From Kappaphycus alvarezii (Eukaryota; Rhodophyta; Florideophyceae; Gigartinales; Solieriaceae), in contig NADL03000683.1 in the NCBI GenBank assembly GCA_002205965.3, positions 1,550,001 to 1,614,000 of the forward strand: a stretch of 64,000 bases of DNA. Reading direction: 5' to 3'. This document shows positions 57,314-64,000 of this stretch, piece by piece; position 1 is the first letter of the stretch; each line of letters opens with the position of its first letter. Made by a program: the position numbers and the translations under genes. The notes beneath the pieces were generated by a model, which worked only from the letters and a program-made list of their open reading frames with translations, was not told the origin of the DNA and did no database searches.

Positions 57314-57635
57314 TGTTCTCACCTTGGTGACCGCAGTTTTGAACAAAAGAAGGGACACGCTCCCTTTAAATGGTGACGGAGCCCTTTCTTTTTTAACTCT
57401 CAATAACTGGACACTTCATCAACATCCCCAACGGCTCGAGCATACTGGAAAAGAGCCAACTACAGGGCAACAAAGCTCGTAATGGCCACAACTTTGAAAG
57501 ACTACCAAGAGATATAAAGAGTATCACTCGTTATTTCAAACCATCACAGAATACTATAAAGTAATGGTTCCAAGTAGCTAGTAAATACCTCACGATCATG
57601 AGGTGAATACTCGAGAGATTGAATTGCGGGCCATC

Positions 57636-59980
57636 TTAGCTAGAAGTTTCTTCCAGCACATCCATTGAGATCGCGCCATTGCTTGCCTTTCCAAATTTGA
57701 TTCTCACTCTCTGACCTGTGAAAGAATCTTCAATGTTAAGTACATTTCCATCCTGTTCCCATTTTGTTACAGGCGGCGCGGACGATTGCTCTGGAAGCGA
57801 GAAGAGCAAGAAAATAAACTGCATTTCAGTGGCCTCACATGCAAATACCACTTGATGTACCACGTCAACTTTGCTTCCAGATCTGTTATACTTTTCAATC
57901 TGACGGAAACTACTGTCCAAAGTCTCACCAGAGCGGCACAGTGACCGCACGAGGAGACGGCGTCCACACCCCTGATCCTCGCACAAAATGGCATCTGTTC
58001 CCTCGTAAGACGCAAGTGATACATCCTTCGGGACAGTCATCGCCCAAGAATACTTATGAGTATCGCTATCTTTTTTCACGTCATCGGCGACAATAACAAA
58101 GGGCCTCCGCGCTCTGACAAGCATTGCACTGCGAACGACTTTTTCGACATGAGCAAACCGCTTACGCCACTGGTATAAACCAACAAACGCCACATTTCGC
58201 TCGCCGAACAACTTGTGGGGTGCCCACCACACATTGCACCCGAAATCCCTAGGGTCATTTGGCTCTTCCTCAAAACCTCTCCCAGTCCAGTCTTCGCCTT
58301 CTTTCGCCCAACTTGTCCACATGAAATTGTATGCATACGTGATATCTGCAGATGCAAACGTTGAATCACACAATCCCTTCGAAACTTCCAAGAGCTTTAC
58401 AAATGGAGCCTTGTTCTTCTGTCCGATGCCATCGATACAAGGGAGAGAATAATTGTCAGACTCATCGAACCACTTCCACTCCGGACAGAGAACCCCATGA
58501 TCTTCCGCTGGAATTTAAACACAAATGCGCCGCGTGAGCACACATCATGCCAATAAGAAAGCCATCGGGTCTAGCATCTAACGTGAACCACATTGCTTCT
58601 TCGGACCAGTCAGATCGCATTACGACTTTTCCGCGATCTCGACAGACAAAGTCCAACGGAAGATCTAACCTGCCCGGGTTCTCTACCTCTTCTAAATTTC
58701 GACTTAATGCTGGAATCGCAAATGCTAGGGCAGCTCGAGATTGACCTTGTAAGTCTTGCGTACTTCCCTCCATTTTCACACATATAATGACGGTAGATGA
58801 AATCGATCCGCTGGTCTTTAGGAAACATGTACTTCGCAATAATTGCTGATGTTGGATATCTTCGTTCGGGAAATAGAGCGAAACGCGTCGTTAGAAACTA
58901 GTGTGATTCAAGAGCGACGTGCCAGAAATCCAGCAACTTACATCCAAATGTTCCCTGATGATCCCCCGTATATATTTCCGCTGTTGTTCGGTTCAAGAGC
59001 ATAGGGAGCCACCTTGTCCAGATCTTTTTGTAATCTGTAATTTTAAAGGTTAAGAAAACACACATGCAGTAATGAAGAAAGATGTCAGAAGGTAATCCTT
59101 AAAAAAACAAAAAGGACTCGAGTAGACTTGCGGTGACTTACGAGGATGATTAAAGATGTTGTGACCGACGCGCCATTATCAAAAAACATAGCGATCCCTC
59201 GCGGAGTCCCACGTTGAGGGCATAAGAGTCCTCTATGCGTGGCCACTGTCATAAAACGCGTAATCCATGTAATGAACCATGAGATCAGAAAATTTGGCGA
59301 AGACCTCCTTGTCAAAGCCGTCCTCATCCTCAATAACAGCGTTTAAGGCAAGCAGATCGCCGTGGTATGGAGCCCAATTGCTCTGAATACGCCTCGTCGG
59401 CCATCCCATGCCCCAACCCCTTCTTCCACGGACTGCATTTGCAAGAGCCTTGCGCATAATGATGCGCTCCGCTTCATCAAGATCATTGTAAATAATATCG
59501 TAGAGAAACGCGTGACTATGTCCTCCAAATAGCCACCCAATCTCTAAGTTCCACTCATTTGAATGCCAGACCTTGTAAGGGCCGATTTTAAGTTGTTTTC
59601 AATAGCCAGCTCTTGGGACCTCAGGATTACTTTTGCATAAAACACGGCAGCTTTCTTGGCTTTTCTAGCGAGATCCGGCTCACCAAACATTATCCCGTAT
59701 GCATATGTAGCTAGTGTATGACCCTCCCGACCACTATCTGCCTTGAAAAACTCGTCAATGGTCTCGCGGGTTGTCGGAGTCATCTTTTCCTTCAGGAAGA
59801 GATTCAATTTTCTCATAGAATCTCAAGAACGTTCTGACAGAATCGTTTAGATTTTGCGGAATGTGGGTGCCATTTCTGAGTGCGTAAACCTTGCAACTAT
59901 GCGTGGAATTTCCTCAGCCGTAAAGAAAAGTCGCGGGTGTTGACCCGGTGGCGGCAGGCGCGGAAACTTTCTGCAACCAT
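57636..59980 (-). CDS. Heparinase II/III-like polysaccharide lyase, at least two introns, frameshifted
   Basis: The N-terminal helical-toroid part begins FPRLPPPGQHPRLFFTAEEI (59955), the usual opening of this family. It continues through DLDEAERIIMRKALANAV, NWAPYHGDLLALNAVIEDED and EDSYALNVGLREGSL. Intron 1 is 59035-59141 (GTAAGT...TTACAG, 107 bp) and intron 2 is 58860-58941 (GTAAGT...CGAAG, 82 bp). Exons between and after read YKKIWTRWLPMLLNRTTAEI and YPTSAIIAKYMFPKDQRIDF. The C-terminal beta part has VVMRSDWSEEAMWFTLDARP, HAAHLCLNSSGRSWGSLSG and CIDGIGQKNKAPFVKLLEVS, stop at 57636. Several single-base shifts. An earlier exon upstream of 59980 is likely. Substrate unknown; a red alga's sulfated galactans are one guess. 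Bacterial-type family, so transfer is possible. Confidence 0.72.
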
Positions 59981-60842
59981 TCCAGTCAACCCCACGTTGG
60001 AATACCACGGACATGTTTGTGGAGATTCGTGAACACCGTTATTGATATCCTCTCCAAATCGCATACATGCGTCCTTGCAGAAAACGCCCCCATTCCTTCA
60101 GGAAAAAGAAGATGTTGCCCTGCGGCCGAGAGCTGAATGTGGACAGCTTTACAACTTTGCTAGCCCTTCTTGCTTTATATACCCAAAGCGGGAAATGAAA
60201 CTGAAAGAGTCGTGCAAGTACCAAACAGAATTGACCTTGCGAGTGATGGGTGGTGTGGTCTACATGAAATTGAGAGAAACAAATTTAATTTTAAGCGCGG
60301 CAGTTTGAGAGTGACAAAAAATTCTGGGGGACGGAATCAACCAGGGTGCTGCTAAAAGTGACATGACAGAAATAGGAATACTTTACATTGTCTTTTAATT
60401 CTCGAGGAAATTTCAGGTAGTCTGCAATGCTACTGCCGAACCTTTGCATTTACTGCATGACGTAGCTACACAACTTCCAACCAAGGGCTTTACGCAGCAT
60501 TATTAATCGTGAGTATCAATTTGCTTTCAAATGAAAAGTGCAAGATATAGCCCCGAGCTTGCATGAAAGGAAGGTTTAGGTTTAAGATTCAATGGGGAAA
60601 AAGGTTTGGGTGTTTTACTCCTGGAAGATATCCGGTTCAATGTACATTACAGTATCTAAAAATCTGATGAAACTGCAGACAAGTTTATTTTAAGGGATAG
60701 CCTCATCGACAATTCGCATGAAAGCGCATGATCATACTTTCATGTGACGTAGAGACGTAGAGACCACTCGCGTTAGTGAGAGGGAAGAATCTTTTACTCT
60801 TTTTACTTATCTTGAGTGTACACCGACTGACCGACTCTTCAG
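59981..60842. other. Upstream of lyase gene; nothing recognised
   Basis: May contain the first exon and promoter of the lyase gene. Short frames show no domain. Confidence 0.3.
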
Positions 60843-61801
60843 TTACGAGCTAACTGGATGGACCACATCGGTCACGTGCAGTGGGGCCCGCGATATGATG
60901 GCCATAGCCACCGACGACCACAAAGTGCAACTGATACGCTGGTAGATGCGTGTGCGAATCGTAGCGTCCGAGGTGTGGCATTTCGTGGCTACACGTGGCA
61001 CAAACTCTTCGATAAATAATGCAGTATCCGGAGAAGGGGCACCGAGGGAGTCGAAGACCAGAGGTTGGAATCGGAAACCTGGGTCCCGGGAGGGCAGAGA
61101 GGGGGGACCAGGCGCCTTGACAGCTTGTGCTGTAGGTCCTGGATCTTGCGATGGTGCATGAGGGCGGCAGCCCCACCGGCGACTTGCGTCGCTTGGTGAT
61201 GGAGGTCTGCTTGAACGGAGACGTGACGGCGACGTCACATGCAATGGGTCGGTCTGGTAGGGCAGGTTCAGTGTCACGGGGGGATGCACAAGGAGAATGT
61301 CAGCGGGCCTGTAGTCCGTCCCGGGGAGGAGATTCTCAGCTTCGAACTCGTAGTCAAGGCCGGCGGCACGGAACACGTGCCACGCGAATACATTGCGAAC
61401 GGAGTTGTGGCGGTGAATGCGCCCGAACTCTGAGACGCAGCGGTCGGCGGCATGGTCACCGTGGACATCCATGTCCTGCTGGCAGTGGTGGCATTTCAAT
61501 GGCACCGAGTCTGTGTAGACTGGGAGACCGAGGTGCCTGCGCAGCATGATGCTCCAGTGTGCTGATGACCTTCGTCGCTGTGGGGGTGGGCCCATAAGAA
61601 CGCCCCGCCGGTGTTACGGAAGGCCAAGCCTCGAATCCGGCGACGTGTGGACGTGTCGGAGTGGCAGCTAGGATGTGGCACTCTCTTCCATTGTTCATCC
61701 TCCAAAACTCCTTTGCCCTGGCTTCTTGCTGCGCCCGATTTAGATGAGATTGCAGGTTGACGGGGCATGGCGGCAAGGGAGGCGGTAAGCCACGCTTTCA
61801 A
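60843..61801 (-). pseudogene. Non-LTR retrotransposon 3' fragment, subfamily B, best-kept endonuclease
   Basis: A 250-residue open frame (61595-60843) covers the whole C-terminal module. It has a zinc finger C-x2-C-x9-H-x4-C in CHHCQQDMDVHGDHAADRC, then FGRIHRHNSVRNVFAWHVF, FEAENLLPGTDYRPADILLV (endonuclease Pro/Asp core), a Pro/Ser spacer, and FRFQPLVFDSLGAPSPDTAL with RTRIYQRISCTLWSSVAMAI to HPVSS. Upstream frames (61776-61456) carry HTSTRRRIRGLAFRNT-type sequence. 5'-truncated about 25 bp from the Tigger element. Confidence 0.82.
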
Positions 61802-61825
61802 TCCATTGTGTATTTTAAAGTGATA

Positions 61826-61846
61826 CAGTCAGGTACCCTCACTAAG
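61826..61846 (+). repeat. Left TIR of Tigger copy 2
   Basis: Starts CAGTCAGGTA, preceded by TA. Confidence 0.9.
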
Positions 61847-62042
61847 GCAGACTTTGATATGGCTGGCTGGTTAATATGGCAGGTCAAATGGCTCGTCACA
61901 GAAAATACACGTGTAATACTTTCCATGCTTTTCGGCCTCATTCAAAATTTGAAATTCTCGACGGCAGGAATGTTTTGCCCCTTCCCAAAGCGGATGATGC
62001 CCACCAGCCTTCGATGAGATTCGATCGCTCGGCATCACCACC

Positions 62043-63470
62043 ATGGCGCCCGGTTCGGCTGAACGCACCCGTCTCACCGTACTGCAAAAGGTCGACCTAC
62101 TTCGCGAGATTGAATCAGGCGTGGAGTACTCAACACTCGTCGCGAAGTACAATGTCAGTCTTCGCACATTAATGCGTATCATGAAAGGCGCTCGCGCCGC
62201 TCAAAGACACAGTGGATCAATCCGCAATCTCCTCGAGCGTCAAAACGGCACACAAAGTCCAATTGCGAGGATCGAGAAGCACTTGATGTTGTTTGTTCCT
62301 TTCTCTCGCCAGGAGCGCAAACCCGTGACCCTCGCCACATTACCGTAATGAGCACTCAAAATCCGTGATCTGATGCTTGAAACAGAGAGGCAAAAAAGCA
62401 TCAAACGCGAACTGAAAAAGTTTTGTGGCTCCAAAAACTGGTGTCTCGCATTCACGCGCCGTCACGCCCTTAGGTACAAGTCGCTTCATGGCGAGGCGGG
62501 AGTGCCAATGCTTCAAGCTTGGCTCAGGAATATCAGAGCTGAGAGCGCGCTTGTCTGCTTACCCGCTTGATCACATCTACAACATGGATGAGACCGGATT
62601 GTTTTACAAGTTGCTGCCACGTCGGACATATGTCCTCGAAGCGGAGGGGAAGCGAAATGTCCGGGGCATCAAGGGTATGAAAGAAAAGGACAGGATCACT
62701 GCTTCTATTTGTACGAACGCCGATGGATCTAGCAAACGCGAGCTCAGAATCATAGGAAAAGCAGAAATTCCAAGATGCTTTCGAGTTGGTCAGCCACCTG
62801 TCGTCTACTTCAGACAGAAGAATGTATGGGCTGATGGTGTCGTTCTCAAACGCTGGTTCTACGATGTGTTCCTTCCACACGTCCGTAAGACAACATCTCG
62901 CCCAGTTGATTTAGTTATGGACAACTGCTGCCCCATGGGTCAGACGTAAGGGACTTTCAGAGGCAAATAACTATTTTTTCCTTGCCTCCGAACAGCACCG
63001 CTATTCACCAGCCAATGGATCTTGGTTTCATCGCAGAGTGGAAGACGTTCTATCGCCGTAATCTATTGTTAGAGATGATGGACGACGTAGAGAATCAGGA
63101 GCCCCGGCGGGAAGAAAACAGGAAGAAGCCTGCTGGTATGAAGAATCTAGCGGAGGGCTACGATCTACACATGTTGGACGTCACGCGACTGTGCAAGAAT
63201 TGCTGGGAAATGGTGTCCCAAGACTCCATGTCCAGTGCTAGGCTAAGTCTGGAATCCTCCCAGTTTCGGATCGGGCCGAAATTGCGCAGATCACGGGAAA
63301 GGTTAAGCGAGCTAAGAAAGAGGAAGAGGTTTTATCGGATATTTCATCTCTGTTCCAGTCTCTTTCTTTGGAAGGACGTGACCAGCTGCTACATGATTCG
63401 GACATCGGCGCTGTTACATCATCTGATGTAGAGAACTGGGTGGACGTTGAGATGACTGATGCCGTGCGGG
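62043..63470 (+). pseudogene. Tigger transposase (copy 2), triad present but frame broken
   Basis: The N-terminal helix-turn-helix (TRLTVLQKVDLLREIESGVE then YSTLVAKYNVSLRTLMRI) starts at 62043. The second DNA-binding part is around 62373-62560 (FCGSKNWCLAFTRRHALRYK). All three catalytic acidic residues are coded: YNMDETGLFYKLLPRR (62580), VDLVMDNCCPMG (62908) and STAIHQPMDLGFIAEWKTFY (62995). Stops or shifts at about 62348, 62570, 62947 and 63430 interrupt it. Homologous to copy 1, where the middle Asp is lost. A Glu/Asp-rich tail reaches about 63700. Confidence 0.83.
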
Positions 63471-63891
63471 AAGGTTGATTGCAGATGCTGTGGACTTAGA
63501 AGAGGTTGAAATGGACACAGGACTGCGGGATTTGAGTGCACCGATGGGAGCAGATAATAAAGATGGCACCAATGTTTTAACTGCCCCACTTCCGTCAGTA
63601 CGCCCGATTTCAGCTCTTTTCGACGGGCTAGAGGACCCATTATCTAACTGCAACCTTCCTCAGGCTGCTAATCTGCTTCTTCGAGCGAAAAGAGATATAG
63701 AATCGGTGTGAACGAAGCGTATGGGGATGGGAAAGCATCGGAAAGCGCTTTTGACCGAACTGTGGGGGAGAAAAACTTAATAGAGTATGTCTGAAAGGAC
63801 TACAGCATCAAATAAAACCTCGTTTGGCCCAGTTTTTCAATATGAAAGGTTGGTCAATATGGCAGGTAACAATCCATTTGAACGGTGTAGA

Positions 63892-63912
63892 CATAGTGAA
63901 GCTACCTGACTG
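63892..63912 (-). repeat. Right TIR of Tigger copy 2
   Basis: Ends TACCTGACTG on the plus strand, followed by TA. Confidence 0.9.
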
Positions 63913-63914
63913 TA

Positions 63915-64000
63915 CTCTGTTTCAAATGAAAAATGGAGACCATCGTTAAATGAAAACAAAATTCTGAATAGAGAGAAGTTGATACATTAGGGACACGTTG
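63915..64000. other. Flank of Tigger copy 2; nothing recognised
   Basis: AT-rich; the RT fragment on the other side of the element does not visibly resume here. Confidence 0.3.

Larger units (their letters stand above)
61826..63912 (+). mobile_element. pogo/Tigger-like DNA transposon with intact ends (copy 2)
   Basis: A 2087-bp element flanked by TA at 61824-61825 and 63913-63914. Terminal inverted repeats: CAGTCAGGTACCCTCACTA on the left, and CAGTCAGGTAGCTTCACTA read inward from the right (two mismatches in 19). Subterminal 16-bp direct repeats GGTTAATATGGCAGGT (61869) and GGTCAATATGGCAGGT (63852) lie inside the ends and could be transposase-binding sites (inference). The interior is a single degraded transposase gene. 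Confidence 0.9.

Overview
The window is nuclear DNA of a eukaryote. Genes carry GT..AG introns (TSNAX, NDUFS7, a heparinase-like gene, a GOSR1-like exon) and mitochondrial presequences, and they are surrounded by eukaryotic transposon families (Tc1/mariner, pogo/Tigger, PIF/Harbinger-like, Ty1/copia, non-LTR). The compact, mostly head-to-head genes, few short introns and a dense nested transposon landscape fit a red macroalga. A florideophyte such as Chondrus crispus is my best guess, by inference only; no marker gene settles it.

Layout. 1-0.93 kb: 3' part of a rhomboid protease gene, broken by frameshifts. 1.5-14.1 kb: DNA-transposon graveyard (a Tigger copy, two Tc1-like elements, three DDE_4/Harbinger-type transposases, one paired with an accessory DUF6818-like ORF). 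14.5-32 kb: three decayed Ty1/copia copies, a ~350-bp GTAC-rich repeat family and a 640-bp foldback element. 32-48.5 kb: many copies and fragments of a non-LTR retrotransposon family with a YADD reverse transcriptase and a C-terminal zinc finger plus restriction-like endonuclease, with a degraded DDE transposase and a broken Golgi SNARE (GOSR1) gene between them. 48.6-60 kb: host gene island. 60.8-63.9 kb: another RT fragment and a structurally complete Tigger element with TIRs and TA target duplication.

The gene island holds, in order: TSNAX (-), a presequence-bearing unknown protein (+), COQ5 (-), NDUFS7 (+), an EF-hand CPA2-type cation/H+ antiporter (-), the catalytic NAD-isocitrate dehydrogenase subunit (+) and a heparinase II/III-like protein (-). 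Genes lie as three head-to-head pairs, two of whose intergenic regions hold palindromic GTACTGTAC arrays. COQ5 (ubiquinone methylation), NDUFS7 (ubiquinone-reducing subunit of complex I) and IDH (NADH supply) belong to one respiratory theme.

Nearly every host gene is interrupted by single-base indels that leave flanking codons conserved. Either the sequence contains uncorrected indel errors or some genes are decayed; I therefore give gene spans rather than clean reading frames.
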